From Trueperaceae bacterium (GTDB lineage: Bacteria > Deinococcota > Deinococci > Deinococcales > Trueperaceae): DNA of 19,594 bases. The position numbers were made by a program, and so were the translations under genes. This document shows positions 7,634-15,681 of this stretch, in pieces (the first letter of the stretch is position 1; each line of letters starts with the position of its first letter). The notes under the pieces are model-generated. The model did no database searches, was not told the DNA's origin, and saw only the letters and a list, made by a program, of their open reading frames with translations. The stretch spans positions 1 to 19,594 of the forward strand of contig SLSM01000056.1 in NCBI GenBank assembly GCA_007130445.1, in the 5' to 3' direction.

Positions 7634-8935
7634 TCACGCCGCGGCGCCGCCCATGACGGCGGCCGCGACCGTAGGATCATGCCCCAGCCAGTCGAGTACG
7701 CACGCCTCGAGGCGCCCTGCCTCGATCGCAACGCGCAGGTCGGCCATGAGCCGCTCCATGAAGCGCAGGTTGTGGACGGTGAGGAGTTGTGGGCCGAGCG
7801 ACTCGCCGGCCTTGAGCAGGTGGCGCAGGTAGGCGCGCGAGAAGCGGCGACAGGTGTCGCAGTCGCAGCCCGCCTCGAGGGGACCGTCGTCACGCGCGAA
7901 GGCGGCGTTCTTGAGGTTGAGCCGGAAGCCGCGGCGCGGCGCGCCGTCGTCGTCGACGCGGGCGAGCACGGTCCCGGTGCGGGCGTTGCGGGTGGGTGCG
8001 ACGCAATCGAACGTGTCGACGCCGCGGACCACCGCGGCGAGGATGCCGGGGACGTCGCCGATGCCGAGCAGGTGACGCGGCAGGTGGTCGGGCAGCGCCG
8101 GCACGGTCCACGACAGCACGCGGTGCATGTCGTCGTGGCTGCGGCCGAGGTTGCCGCCGATCGCCATGCCGTCGAACGGCATGCCGCCGATCACGGCGGC
8201 GCTCTCGCGCCGCAGCGCCTCGAACGCCCCGCCCTGGACGACTCCGTAGAGCGCCTGCGGGTAACCGTGGACGGGCGGCTCGGCCGTGAACGCATGCAGG
8301 CAGCGCGTGGCCCAGCGGTGCGTGCGGAGCATGCTGGCCCGGGTGTACACCTCGTCGTGCAGCGGGCTGGTGCACTCGTCGAAGGCGAGGACGACGTCGG
8401 CACCGAGTGCGCGCTGCACTGCGATGCTCTTCTCCGGCGTGAACACGTGACGGCTGCCGTCGACATGGCTGACGAAGCGGACCTCGTCCTCGCCGACCTC
8501 GACCATCGACCCGACGGCGGTGGCCAGACGTGGGGCGCCCGGTCCTGCCCCCGAGCCGCCGGGTTCGTCCGGGAAGATGTTCGCCACCTTGCCGACGCGG
8601 TGCTCGATCGAGGCCCCGAGCGAGAACACCTGGAAGCCGCCCGAGTCGGTGAGGATCGGTCGGTCCCAGGCCATGAAGCGGTGCAGCCCGCCGTGCTCTG
8701 CGACGAGGTCGGCGCCTGGGCGCAGGTACAGGTGGTAGGTGTTCGCGAACAGGACCTGGGTCCCGGCCGCCGCGACCACCGCGGGGTCGACGCCCTTGAC
8801 CGTCGCCTGCGTCCCCACGGCGACGAAGGCGGGGGTCTCGACCACGCCGTGCGGCGTGCGCAGGCGACCACGACGGGCGGCGCCGTCGCGCCGCACGAGG
8901 TCGAATCCGAAGGCGGCGGAGGCGTCGCTGGGCAC
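7634..8935 (-). CDS. tgt: Queuine/preQ1 tRNA-guanine transglycosylase
   Basis: Tgt swaps guanine 34 of Asp, Asn, His and Tyr tRNAs for preQ1, leading to queuosine. The 433-residue TIM-barrel protein has TDSGGFQ (96-102, Asp97), FDECTS (185-190, Asp186), VVQGG (232-236), AIGGNLG (258-264) and the nucleophile motif FDCVAPTRNARTG (309-321, Asp310). The zinc site is complete: Cys357, Cys359, Cys362 and His388, spaced exactly as in the Zymomonas enzyme. Asp97 and Asp186 are 89 apart against 54 there, so about 35 residues are inserted near 113-150; this explains the length above the usual 370-390. The GTG start at 8935 follows a leaderless-type -10 by 6 nt. No queA or other queuosine gene is in the window. 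Confidence 0.96.
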   Translation of the reverse strand: MPSDASAAFGFDLVRRDGAARRGRLRTPHGVVETPAFVAVGTQATVKGVDPAVVAAAGTQVLFANTYHLYLRPGADLVAEHGGLHRFMAWDRPILTDSGGFQVFSLGASIEHRVGKVANIFPDEPGGSGAGPGAPRLATAVGSMVEVGEDEVRFVSHVDGSRHVFTPEKSIAVQRALGADVVLAFDECTSPLHDEVYTRASMLRTHRWATRCLHAFTAEPPVHGYPQALYGVVQGGAFEALRRESAAVIGGMPFDGMAIGGNLGRSHDDMHRVLSWTVPALPDHLPRHLLGIGDVPGILAAVVRGVDTFDCVAPTRNARTGTVLARVDDDGAPRRGFRLNLKNAAFARDDGPLEAGCDCDTCRRFSRAYLRHLLKAGESLGPQLLTVHNLRFMERLMADLRVAIEAGRLEACVLDWLGHDPTVAAAVMGGAAA

Positions 8936-8941
8936 GGCCCG

Positions 8942-8950
8942 ACGATAGCA
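8942..8950 (-). promoter_or_regulatory. Extended -10 promoter of tgt (likely leaderless)
   Basis: On the - strand TGC-TATCGT ends 6 nt before the GTG start at 8935, leaving no space for a ribosome-binding site. The rest of the divergent spacer 8936-9084 holds only the promoter and ribosome-binding site of the 3D-domain gene. Confidence 0.6.
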
Positions 8951-9053
8951 CAGCTCGAGCGCCGCGCTTCACGAGAACAATGCGTCCCTGACGGGCTTCT
9001 GGCGTGCGTTCTCCGGTTTGGTCGTATCCGCACGTCCAGTCCTCATCGAGGCC

Positions 9054-9078
9054 TGCTACGCTCATTGGGCTAGGAGGT
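9054..9078 (+). promoter_or_regulatory. Extended -10 promoter and strong ribosome-binding site of the 3D-domain gene
   Basis: TGC-TACGCT (9054-9062) is followed by AGGAGGT (9072-9078), 6 nt before the ATG at 9085. Unlike the other promoters here it leaves a short leader of about 16 nt with a perfect Shine-Dalgarno core. It selects the 9085 start over an upstream in-frame GTG at 9004. Confidence 0.6.
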
Positions 9079-9084
9079 GCGCGA

Positions 9085-9747
9085 ATGGCGCTCCATCTCA
9101 GCGGCAAGGTGATGGCCCTCGGGCTCGTCATCGTCGCCCTGATCACCGCCTTCAGCGCTCCCAGGGACACCGCGACACCCGTGGACGTACTGGTCGAAGC
9201 GCAGGTCAGCTTTCGGCTGGTGCCACTGCACGTCCAACCGCGCGTCGAGGTGCTGGCCGAGGCCAACACGCTCGCGCCCGAGGTGCCGGCGCTCGCCGGA
9301 CCGATCGCCACGCCCACGCTCGTGGTGAGGGCCACGGCGTACAACTCCCTGGAGAGCCAAACCAACTCGCAGCCGTTCATCACCGCCACCGGTGCCCGAA
9401 CGCGCTGGGGCGTCGTCGCCGTCAGCCGCGACCTGCTCGGCTTCGACCTGCCGTACGGCTCGCTGGTGCGCCTGACCGACCTCGGCAACTACCACAACGG
9501 CCGCGGCGCTGGCGCGTACCAGTCGCTGCTCGACGGCACCGACGTGTTCATCGTCGAGGACACGATGCATCAGCGCAAGACCAACCAGCTCGACGTGTGG
9601 TTCGCCGATTACGCCAGCGCCGTCAACTGGGGCGTGCGCCGTGTCGGCGTCGAGGTCGTGCGCTACGGTCGTGACGGGCCGCAGTTCGACTCGTTCGCGG
9701 CGAGCGGCGGGTTCGACGTCGAGCCACGCTGGCTCGCGATGCGCTGA
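9085..9747 (+). CDS. Membrane-anchored 3D-domain protein
   Basis: A 220-residue protein with an N-terminal hydrophobic segment (about 8-24, uncleaved anchor or signal peptide) and a linker to about residue 78. A double-psi beta-barrel 3D domain follows, the fold shared by MltA, RlpA and YuiC-type cell-wall proteins. The three conserved aspartates are visible: Asp116 (AVSRDLL), Asp159 (FIVEDTM) and Asp170 (NQLDVWF), after the opening strand VVRATAYNS (80-88) and the LPYGSLVRL turn (122-130). It probably acts outside the membrane on or near peptidoglycan; catalytic activity is not established for this short type. The ATG is chosen because of the AGGAGGT site. It is a single-gene unit ending 50 bp before the palindrome axis. 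Confidence 0.82.
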   Translation: MALHLSGKVMALGLVIVALITAFSAPRDTATPVDVLVEAQVSFRLVPLHVQPRVEVLAEANTLAPEVPALAGPIATPTLVVRATAYNSLESQTNSQPFITATGARTRWGVVAVSRDLLGFDLPYGSLVRLTDLGNYHNGRGAGAYQSLLDGTDVFIVEDTMHQRKTNQLDVWFADYASAVNWGVRRVGVEVVRYGRDGPQFDSFAASGGFDVEPRWLAMR

Positions 9748-9780
9748 ACGCGGCGCGGAACGACCGGGCACCGCACGGCG

Positions 9781-9814
9781 CAGGGCCCGAGGCGCACGTG
9801 CGCCTCGGGCCCTG
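9781..9814. terminator. Palindromic hairpin at the axis, probable terminator of the 3D-domain gene
   Basis: The centre CAGGGCCCGAGGCGC-acgt-GCGCCTCGGGCCCTG can form a very stable stem with a self-complementary ACGT tetraloop. It lies 33 nt after the 3D-domain stop, a normal terminator position. Because the arms are identical, the true end of the native stem cannot be seen and no T-tract is visible. A native perfect palindrome here is the likely seed of the fold-back. The stretches 9748-9780 and 9815-9847 hold nothing else recognisable. Confidence 0.5.
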
Positions 9815-9847
9815 CGCCGTGCGGTGCCCGGTCGTTCCGCGCCGCGT

Positions 9848-10510
9848 TCAGCGCATCGCGAGCCAGCGTGGCTCGACGTCGAACCCGCCGCTCGCCGCGA
9901 ACGAGTCGAACTGCGGCCCGTCACGACCGTAGCGCACGACCTCGACGCCGACACGGCGCACGCCCCAGTTGACGGCGCTGGCGTAATCGGCGAACCACAC
10001 GTCGAGCTGGTTGGTCTTGCGCTGATGCATCGTGTCCTCGACGATGAACACGTCGGTGCCGTCGAGCAGCGACTGGTACGCGCCAGCGCCGCGGCCGTTG
10101 TGGTAGTTGCCGAGGTCGGTCAGGCGCACCAGCGAGCCGTACGGCAGGTCGAAGCCGAGCAGGTCGCGGCTGACGGCGACGACGCCCCAGCGCGTTCGGG
10201 CACCGGTGGCGGTGATGAACGGCTGCGAGTTGGTTTGGCTCTCCAGGGAGTTGTACGCCGTGGCCCTCACCACGAGCGTGGGCGTGGCGATCGGTCCGGC
10301 GAGCGCCGGCACCTCGGGCGCGAGCGTGTTGGCCTCGGCCAGCACCTCGACGCGCGGTTGGACGTGCAGTGGCACCAGCCGAAAGCTGACCTGCGCTTCG
10401 ACCAGTACGTCCACGGGTGTCGCGGTGTCCCTGGGAGCGCTGAAGGCGGTGATCAGGGCGACGATGACGAGCCCGAGGGCCATCACCTTGCCGCTGAGAT
10501 GGAGCGCCAT
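9848..10510 (-). CDS. Membrane-anchored 3D-domain protein (mirror copy)
   Basis: Identical to the gene at 9085-9747: N-terminal hydrophobic anchor, then a 3D domain with Asp116, Asp159 and Asp170. The two copies converge on the palindrome axis, 100 bp apart stop to stop. The ATG at 10510 has its AGGAGGT site at 10517-10523. Probably the same physical gene read twice. Confidence 0.8.
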   Translation of the reverse strand: MALHLSGKVMALGLVIVALITAFSAPRDTATPVDVLVEAQVSFRLVPLHVQPRVEVLAEANTLAPEVPALAGPIATPTLVVRATAYNSLESQTNSQPFITATGARTRWGVVAVSRDLLGFDLPYGSLVRLTDLGNYHNGRGAGAYQSLLDGTDVFIVEDTMHQRKTNQLDVWFADYASAVNWGVRRVGVEVVRYGRDGPQFDSFAASGGFDVEPRWLAMR

Positions 10511-10516
10511 TCGCGC

Positions 10517-10541
10517 ACCTCCTAGCCCAATGAGCGTAGCA
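10517..10541 (-). promoter_or_regulatory. Promoter and ribosome-binding site of the 3D-domain gene (mirror copy)
   Basis: TGC-TACGCT at 10533-10541 and AGGAGGT at 10517-10523, read on the - strand; mirror of 9054-9078. Confidence 0.55.
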
Positions 10542-10644
10542 GGCCTCGATGAGGACTGGACGTGCGGATACGACCAAACCGGAGAACGCACGCCAGAAGC
10601 CCGTCAGGGACGCATTGTTCTCGTGAAGCGCGGCGCTCGAGCTG

Positions 10645-10653
10645 TGCTATCGT
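10645..10653 (+). promoter_or_regulatory. Extended -10 promoter of tgt (mirror copy)
   Basis: TGC-TATCGT ends 6 nt before the GTG at 10660; mirror of 8942-8950. Confidence 0.55.
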
Positions 10654-10659
10654 CGGGCC

Positions 10660-11961
10660 GTGCCCAGCGACGCCTCCGCCGCCTTCGGATTCGACCTCGT
10701 GCGGCGCGACGGCGCCGCCCGTCGTGGTCGCCTGCGCACGCCGCACGGCGTGGTCGAGACCCCCGCCTTCGTCGCCGTGGGGACGCAGGCGACGGTCAAG
10801 GGCGTCGACCCCGCGGTGGTCGCGGCGGCCGGGACCCAGGTCCTGTTCGCGAACACCTACCACCTGTACCTGCGCCCAGGCGCCGACCTCGTCGCAGAGC
10901 ACGGCGGGCTGCACCGCTTCATGGCCTGGGACCGACCGATCCTCACCGACTCGGGCGGCTTCCAGGTGTTCTCGCTCGGGGCCTCGATCGAGCACCGCGT
11001 CGGCAAGGTGGCGAACATCTTCCCGGACGAACCCGGCGGCTCGGGGGCAGGACCGGGCGCCCCACGTCTGGCCACCGCCGTCGGGTCGATGGTCGAGGTC
11101 GGCGAGGACGAGGTCCGCTTCGTCAGCCATGTCGACGGCAGCCGTCACGTGTTCACGCCGGAGAAGAGCATCGCAGTGCAGCGCGCACTCGGTGCCGACG
11201 TCGTCCTCGCCTTCGACGAGTGCACCAGCCCGCTGCACGACGAGGTGTACACCCGGGCCAGCATGCTCCGCACGCACCGCTGGGCCACGCGCTGCCTGCA
11301 TGCGTTCACGGCCGAGCCGCCCGTCCACGGTTACCCGCAGGCGCTCTACGGAGTCGTCCAGGGCGGGGCGTTCGAGGCGCTGCGGCGCGAGAGCGCCGCC
11401 GTGATCGGCGGCATGCCGTTCGACGGCATGGCGATCGGCGGCAACCTCGGCCGCAGCCACGACGACATGCACCGCGTGCTGTCGTGGACCGTGCCGGCGC
11501 TGCCCGACCACCTGCCGCGTCACCTGCTCGGCATCGGCGACGTCCCCGGCATCCTCGCCGCGGTGGTCCGCGGCGTCGACACGTTCGATTGCGTCGCACC
11601 CACCCGCAACGCCCGCACCGGGACCGTGCTCGCCCGCGTCGACGACGACGGCGCGCCGCGCCGCGGCTTCCGGCTCAACCTCAAGAACGCCGCCTTCGCG
11701 CGTGACGACGGTCCCCTCGAGGCGGGCTGCGACTGCGACACCTGTCGCCGCTTCTCGCGCGCCTACCTGCGCCACCTGCTCAAGGCCGGCGAGTCGCTCG
11801 GCCCACAACTCCTCACCGTCCACAACCTGCGCTTCATGGAGCGGCTCATGGCCGACCTGCGCGTTGCGATCGAGGCAGGGCGCCTCGAGGCGTGCGTACT
11901 CGACTGGCTGGGGCATGATCCTACGGTCGCGGCCGCCGTCATGGGCGGCGCCGCGGCGTGA
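10660..11961 (+). CDS. tgt: Queuine/preQ1 tRNA-guanine transglycosylase (mirror copy)
   Basis: Identical 433-residue protein to the one encoded at 7634-8935, with TDSGGFQ, the FDCVAPTRNARTG nucleophile motif, the Cys3-His zinc site and the insertion of about 35 residues. It is read on the + strand here, from GTG, directly behind the leaderless-type promoter. Two perfect tgt copies in one genome would be unusual, which supports the artefact view. Confidence 0.94.
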   Translation: MPSDASAAFGFDLVRRDGAARRGRLRTPHGVVETPAFVAVGTQATVKGVDPAVVAAAGTQVLFANTYHLYLRPGADLVAEHGGLHRFMAWDRPILTDSGGFQVFSLGASIEHRVGKVANIFPDEPGGSGAGPGAPRLATAVGSMVEVGEDEVRFVSHVDGSRHVFTPEKSIAVQRALGADVVLAFDECTSPLHDEVYTRASMLRTHRWATRCLHAFTAEPPVHGYPQALYGVVQGGAFEALRRESAAVIGGMPFDGMAIGGNLGRSHDDMHRVLSWTVPALPDHLPRHLLGIGDVPGILAAVVRGVDTFDCVAPTRNARTGTVLARVDDDGAPRRGFRLNLKNAAFARDDGPLEAGCDCDTCRRFSRAYLRHLLKAGESLGPQLLTVHNLRFMERLMADLRVAIEAGRLEACVLDWLGHDPTVAAAVMGGAAA

Positions 11962-11973
11962 CGCAGCGCGCCG

Positions 11974-12558
11974 TCAGGGCGTGCGTTCGATCAGGTCGAC
12001 GACGCTGCCGTCTTGCGTCACGAACCGGACCACGCCGACACCCGGCACGAAGAACAGGTCGAGCAGCGTCGAGGCGCCGGTGCTCGTCAGCGTGCGCTGG
12101 CGCACCTGCAACGCGTTGAAGCGCCCCACCGGCGTCTGGATGCCGCGCAGCCCGATCACCTCGGCGTCGAGCGTGATGCTGAGCGCGCCCAGGTCGGTGG
12201 TCGAGCGCCAGGTGTCGCCCACCTCCAACGGCGCAGGAGGGTAGATGACGAGCGGTGGGGCGTACGTGAGCCGCTGCCCCGCCGCGGCGGTGCCGACCGT
12301 CAGGACGCCCTCGGGCCCGTACCGCAGGTAGTCCTCGGAGACGGGGACGCCCTCGAGGTAGTGCGTCAACACCATCACGCTCGTGCCGTCCAGGTCCCGC
12401 GGTCCGCTCATGCGCTGCGTGACGCCGGAGTCGTACGTCCAGGACATGCCGTCGCCGTGGGGGTAGTAGTCCGACTGGCCCCACGCCACGGACAGCGTCA
12501 GCGCGGTCGCGAGCCAGAGTGCGAGGGCGCGAGCGAGGCGCAGCCGGCGCCCGTTCAC
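11974..12558 (-). CDS. Secreted protein of unknown function (mirror copy)
   Basis: Identical to 7037-7621: a signal peptide cleaved near residue 27 and a beta-rich mature domain with a weak TapB/DUF3108-like look. Its GTG overlaps the mirrored proC stop, and its stop faces the tgt stop across 12 nt. Confidence 0.72.
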   Translation of the reverse strand: MNGRRLRLARALALWLATALTLSVAWGQSDYYPHGDGMSWTYDSGVTQRMSGPRDLDGTSVMVLTHYLEGVPVSEDYLRYGPEGVLTVGTAAAGQRLTYAPPLVIYPPAPLEVGDTWRSTTDLGALSITLDAEVIGLRGIQTPVGRFNALQVRQRTLTSTGASTLLDLFFVPGVGVVRFVTQDGSVVDLIERTP

Positions 12559-13451
12559 GAACCCTTCCCGTTGCCGGAGAGCTCGCCGGCGCGTTCGCTG
12601 GCCGCCTCGATCGCGTCGATCAACGCGAAGCGCAGGCGGTGACGTTCGAGCGTGCGGACGCCCGCGATCGCCGTGCCGCCGGGCGAGGCGACCTCGTCCT
12701 TGATGGCGGCCGGATCCGTGGTCTCGAGCAACCGCGCGGTCGCCAGGAGCACCTGCCGCGCGAGGTCGCGCGCGACGTCGCGATGGAAACCGACGCGCAC
12801 GCCGCCGTCGGCCAGCGACTCCGCCACCAGGGCCGCGAACGCCGGACCGGAGCCCGACAGGCCGGTGAAGGCGTCGAAGAGGTTCTCGGGGACGTCATAG
12901 ACGGTGCCGCAGCCGCGGAAGAGCGCCCGGGCGAAGCGCAGGTCGTCCTCGGTCGTCTCCGGCGTCCAGGCCAGTGCGGTGGCGCTCGCCCCGACGCGCG
13001 CACCCAGGTTGGGCATGGCGCGCACCACCCGGGCGCTGCCGAGCCGCTTGGCGAGCGTCGCCAGCGTGACGCCAGCCATGAGCGACACGTAGCCCGCGTG
13101 GCGCCGGGCGATGAGCGGCGCGACGCGCTCGAAGGACTGCGGCTTCACTGCGATCAGCACCCGCTCCGCGCGGTGCACGCCGGCATCGTCGAGCGGCCGC
13201 ACCCCGAAGCGCGTCGCCAACGCAGCGCGGCGCTCGGGGTCCGGGTGGAAGACGCCGAGGTCGGCGGCGTGCAACCCGCCGGCGCGCAGCGCGCCGAGGA
13301 TGACCGCGCCGCCCATCCGGCCTGCGCCGACCACGGCCAGGGCCACGCCGGCCGCGTCGGCATCGGCCCGGGCCACCGCGCCGGGCTTCGTGCCTGCCCC
13401 GGACGCTGCCGCGGCGTCGTCGTGCTCGTGTGGGTCGTCCGCCTGGCTCAC
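12555..13451 (-). CDS. proC: Pyrroline-5-carboxylate reductase (mirror copy)
   Basis: Identical to 6144-7040: Rossmann VGAGRMG, SGSGPAF and SPGGT signatures, and the long polar N-terminal extension. GTG start at 13451, 6 nt after its -10 element. Confidence 0.93.
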   Translation of the reverse strand: MSQADDPHEHDDAAAASGAGTKPGAVARADADAAGVALAVVGAGRMGGAVILGALRAGGLHAADLGVFHPDPERRAALATRFGVRPLDDAGVHRAERVLIAVKPQSFERVAPLIARRHAGYVSLMAGVTLATLAKRLGSARVVRAMPNLGARVGASATALAWTPETTEDDLRFARALFRGCGTVYDVPENLFDAFTGLSGSGPAFAALVAESLADGGVRVGFHRDVARDLARQVLLATARLLETTDPAAIKDEVASPGGTAIAGVRTLERHRLRFALIDAIEAASERAGELSGNGKGS

Positions 13452-13457
13452 CGGGGC

Positions 13458-13466
13458 ATCCTACCA
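13458..13466 (-). promoter_or_regulatory. Extended -10 promoter of proC (mirror copy)
   Basis: TGG-TAGGAT on the - strand, 6 nt before the GTG at 13451; mirror of 6129-6137. Confidence 0.55.
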
Positions 13467-13488
13467 GCGCCGTGCGGGGCGGCGTACG

Positions 13489-13974
13489 TCAGGCGCTCGC
13501 AGCCCCGTCGGGGCGCACCTCGACGAGCTCGACCAGGGTGCCACCGGTCCAGCGCGGGTGGACGAAGGCGACCAGCGTCCCCGCCCGGCCCGCCCGCGGC
13601 GCACGGTCGATCAGCTCCGCCCCCAGGCCCTCGAGCCGGTGCAGCTCCTGTCGCAGGTCGGTGACGCGCAGGGCCAGGTGGTGCAGGCCTGGGCCGCGGC
13701 GCTCCAGGAAGCGCGCCACCGCGCCGCCCGGACCGAGCGGCGCCAGCACCTCGACGAGCGCGTCTCCGAGCACGAACGCGCGCACGCGGACACCCTGATC
13801 TGCGACGACCTCGTCCGGCCCGTGCCGCGCGAGCCCCAGGGCCAGCCACGGCGCCGAGCCGGCGTCGAGGTCGGCCACCGCGATCGCCACGTGGTCGAGC
13901 CGGAGCTCGGTGAGCGCCGCCGGGAGTGTCGAGCGCTGGTCGTCCGCGTGCGCGGCGTCGCCGGTGCCGGTCAT
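13489..13974 (-). CDS. mce: Methylmalonyl-CoA epimerase-like VOC protein (mirror copy)
   Basis: Identical to 5621-6106: a VOC fold with His28, His99 and Glu149 as likely metal ligands. The ATG at 13974 overlaps the mirrored asparaginase stop (ATGA). Confidence 0.76.
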   Translation of the reverse strand: MTGTGDAAHADDQRSTLPAALTELRLDHVAIAVADLDAGSAPWLALGLARHGPDEVVADQGVRVRAFVLGDALVEVLAPLGPGGAVARFLERRGPGLHHLALRVTDLRQELHRLEGLGAELIDRAPRAGRAGTLVAFVHPRWTGGTLVELVEVRPDGAASA

Positions 13975-15017
13975 GCGACCGCCCCTGCCGCCGCAGCGTC
14001 GTCGCTGCGCTCACCGGCGAGGTCGACGGCCATCCGCCGGGCGACCTCCGGCGGCTCGAGCGGCTGCGACAACAGCACCGTCAGCTTCGTCAGCGCGGCC
14101 TCCGCCGTCATGTCGCCGCCGGAGACGACACCCGCAGCGAGCAGGCCGCGACCCGCGGCGTACGAGTCCATCCGCACGGTGCCGCGCAGGCACTGCGTGA
14201 CGTTGACGATCACCACACCGCGCGCCGTGGCCTCTTCGATCGCGGCGAGGAGGTCGTCGTCACGCGTCGGCGCGTTGCCGGCACCGTACGTCTCCAGGAC
14301 CAACCCTCGGACCGGATCGCGCAGCACCTGACGCAACGTGGCGCCGGTGATCCCCGGGAAGAGCCGCAGCGCCACCACCGGGACGCTGCGCAGTCGCAAG
14401 GCGCGCAACGGGGGCGCCGCCGCCGGGCGCAACAGCGCGTCGCGCCAGCGCACGTCGACGCCGACCTCGGCGAGTGCCGGCAGGTTGGGGCTGTCGAACG
14501 CGTCGAAACCGGCCGACGACACCTTCGTGCAGCGGTTCCCACGCAGCAGCCGGCCGCTCATGTACACCGCCACCTCGCGCAGCCGCGCGTCGCTGGCGAG
14601 CAGCAGCGCCGTGACGAGGTTCTCGCGTGCGTCGCTGCGGACCTCGACCAGCGGGATCTGCGCGCCCGTGAGCACCACCGGCCGATCGAGCCCGGCGAGC
14701 AGGAACGACAGCGCCGAGGCCGTGTACGCCATCGTGTCCGTGCCGTGCACCACGACCGCCCCGGCCACGTGCGGCAGACGCTCGGCCAGCGCGTCGGCGA
14801 TGTGCTGCCAATCGGCCGGGCGCATGTCGGAAGAGTCCAACAACGGCTCGAACTCGACCAGGTCGAGTTGCGGAAGCGGGGCGCGCGCCAGCTCCGGCAG
14901 GCCCGCCAGCGCCTCGGCCAGGGCCCCCGCCTCCGGGGCGTACGAGCCGTCGGCGCGGCGACGCATGCCGAGCGTGCCACCGGTGTGCAGGAGCAGGACG
15001 CGTGGTCGCTCGCCCAT
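13971..15017 (-). CDS. ansA: Type I L-asparaginase (mirror copy)
   Basis: Identical to 4578-5624: TGGTLG with nucleophile Thr12, HGTDTM with Thr93-Asp94, no signal peptide. ATG at 15017, 9 nt after its -10 element. Confidence 0.88.
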   Translation of the reverse strand: MGERPRVLLLHTGGTLGMRRRADGSYAPEAGALAEALAGLPELARAPLPQLDLVEFEPLLDSSDMRPADWQHIADALAERLPHVAGAVVVHGTDTMAYTASALSFLLAGLDRPVVLTGAQIPLVEVRSDARENLVTALLLASDARLREVAVYMSGRLLRGNRCTKVSSAGFDAFDSPNLPALAEVGVDVRWRDALLRPAAAPPLRALRLRSVPVVALRLFPGITGATLRQVLRDPVRGLVLETYGAGNAPTRDDDLLAAIEEATARGVVIVNVTQCLRGTVRMDSYAAGRGLLAAGVVSGGDMTAEAALTKLTVLLSQPLEPPEVARRMAVDLAGERSDDAAAAGAVA

Positions 15018-15026
15018 CGTGTCGCG

Positions 15027-15035
15027 AGGCTACCA
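15027..15035 (-). promoter_or_regulatory. Extended -10 promoter of the asparaginase operon (mirror copy)
   Basis: TGG-TAGCCT on the - strand, 9 nt before the ATG at 15017; mirror of 4560-4568. Confidence 0.55.
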
Positions 15036-15143
15036 GGACCGACGCCTGCAGCGGCCGCAGCCGTGCCCGCAGGGGGCGTTCGACACCCACCCGGCACGGC
15101 CTCCGCGCCGCCCAACGCCGCTCCCAGCGAGCCCGCGCACGCG

Positions 15144-15152
15144 TGCTAGCCT
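15144..15152 (+). promoter_or_regulatory. Extended -10 promoter of the PH-domain gene (mirror copy)
   Basis: TGC-TAGCCT ends 9 nt before the ATG at 15162; mirror of 4443-4451. Confidence 0.55.
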
Positions 15153-15161
15153 TGACGGCCG

Positions 15162-15665
15162 ATGACGCCGCCGCGCCCCCGCACCCCCGGACCCGATCCC
15201 GCCGGCGTGGCCGTCCCCGCCCGCGTCGACGCCTGGCTGCTGGCCGCGCTCGCGCTCGCGACCCTCGGGATGCTCTTCGTGGTGCTGCCGCTCCTCACCT
15301 CGGACACCGTGCCGCTCGCCGTGCGCCTGCTGGTCGGTGGCCTCGGGATCGGCACCGTCGCCGCCGGCCTCGCCGTCACGGTGCCGGTGCGCTACGTGTT
15401 CGAAGGGGGCGGCGTCTACGTTCGCGCGGGCCTCATCACGATGCGGTTGGCCTACCCCGACATCGCGGTCGCCTCGAAGGTGCTCAGCCCGCTCTCCGGC
15501 GCCGCCTGGTACTGGGTGAAGGTGCGGCTGGTGCTGCGCCAGGGGGGCATGGTCGAGATCGCGCCGCGCGACCGGGAGGCGTTCCTCGTGGAGCTCGCGC
15601 GGCGGGCGCCGCACCTGCAGGCTGACGCGCGCGGGCTGCGCGACCCTCAGTTCGTGCGGCGCTGA
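15162..15665 (+). CDS. Two-TM membrane protein with bacterial PH (YyaB-like) domain (mirror copy)
   Basis: Identical to 3930-4433: proline-rich start, two membrane segments (24-46, 50-74) and a C-terminal PH-like domain ending in APRDREAFLVEL. Convergent with the mirrored arginine operon. Confidence 0.7.
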   Translation: MTPPRPRTPGPDPAGVAVPARVDAWLLAALALATLGMLFVVLPLLTSDTVPLAVRLLVGGLGIGTVAAGLAVTVPVRYVFEGGGVYVRAGLITMRLAYPDIAVASKVLSPLSGAAWYWVKVRLVLRQGGMVEIAPRDREAFLVELARRAPHLQADARGLRDPQFVRR

Positions 15666-15681
15666 CACCTGTGTCGCGTGG

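Noticed and set aside
7679..9073. Long open frames antisense to tgt (464 aa on +, and its mirror) and other long frames such as 1733-3178, 8191-9033 and 10107-11705
   Set aside because: They are shadows produced by high G+C: low-complexity Arg/Ala/Pro/Gly-rich translations with no motifs, lying opposite or out of frame with conserved genes.
9004..9084. Upstream GTG extension of the 3D-domain protein
   Set aside because: It would overlap the promoter and place the AGGAGGT site inside the coding region; the ATG at 9085 gives a normal signal-anchor start.
9748..9847. Axis as a hairpin telomere or telomere-resolution site of a linear replicon
   Set aside because: Inverted dimers of hairpin-ended replicons would look like this, but no protelomerase, phage or plasmid genes are present and all genes are chromosomal housekeeping types. 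The terminator-like position explains the axis more simply.
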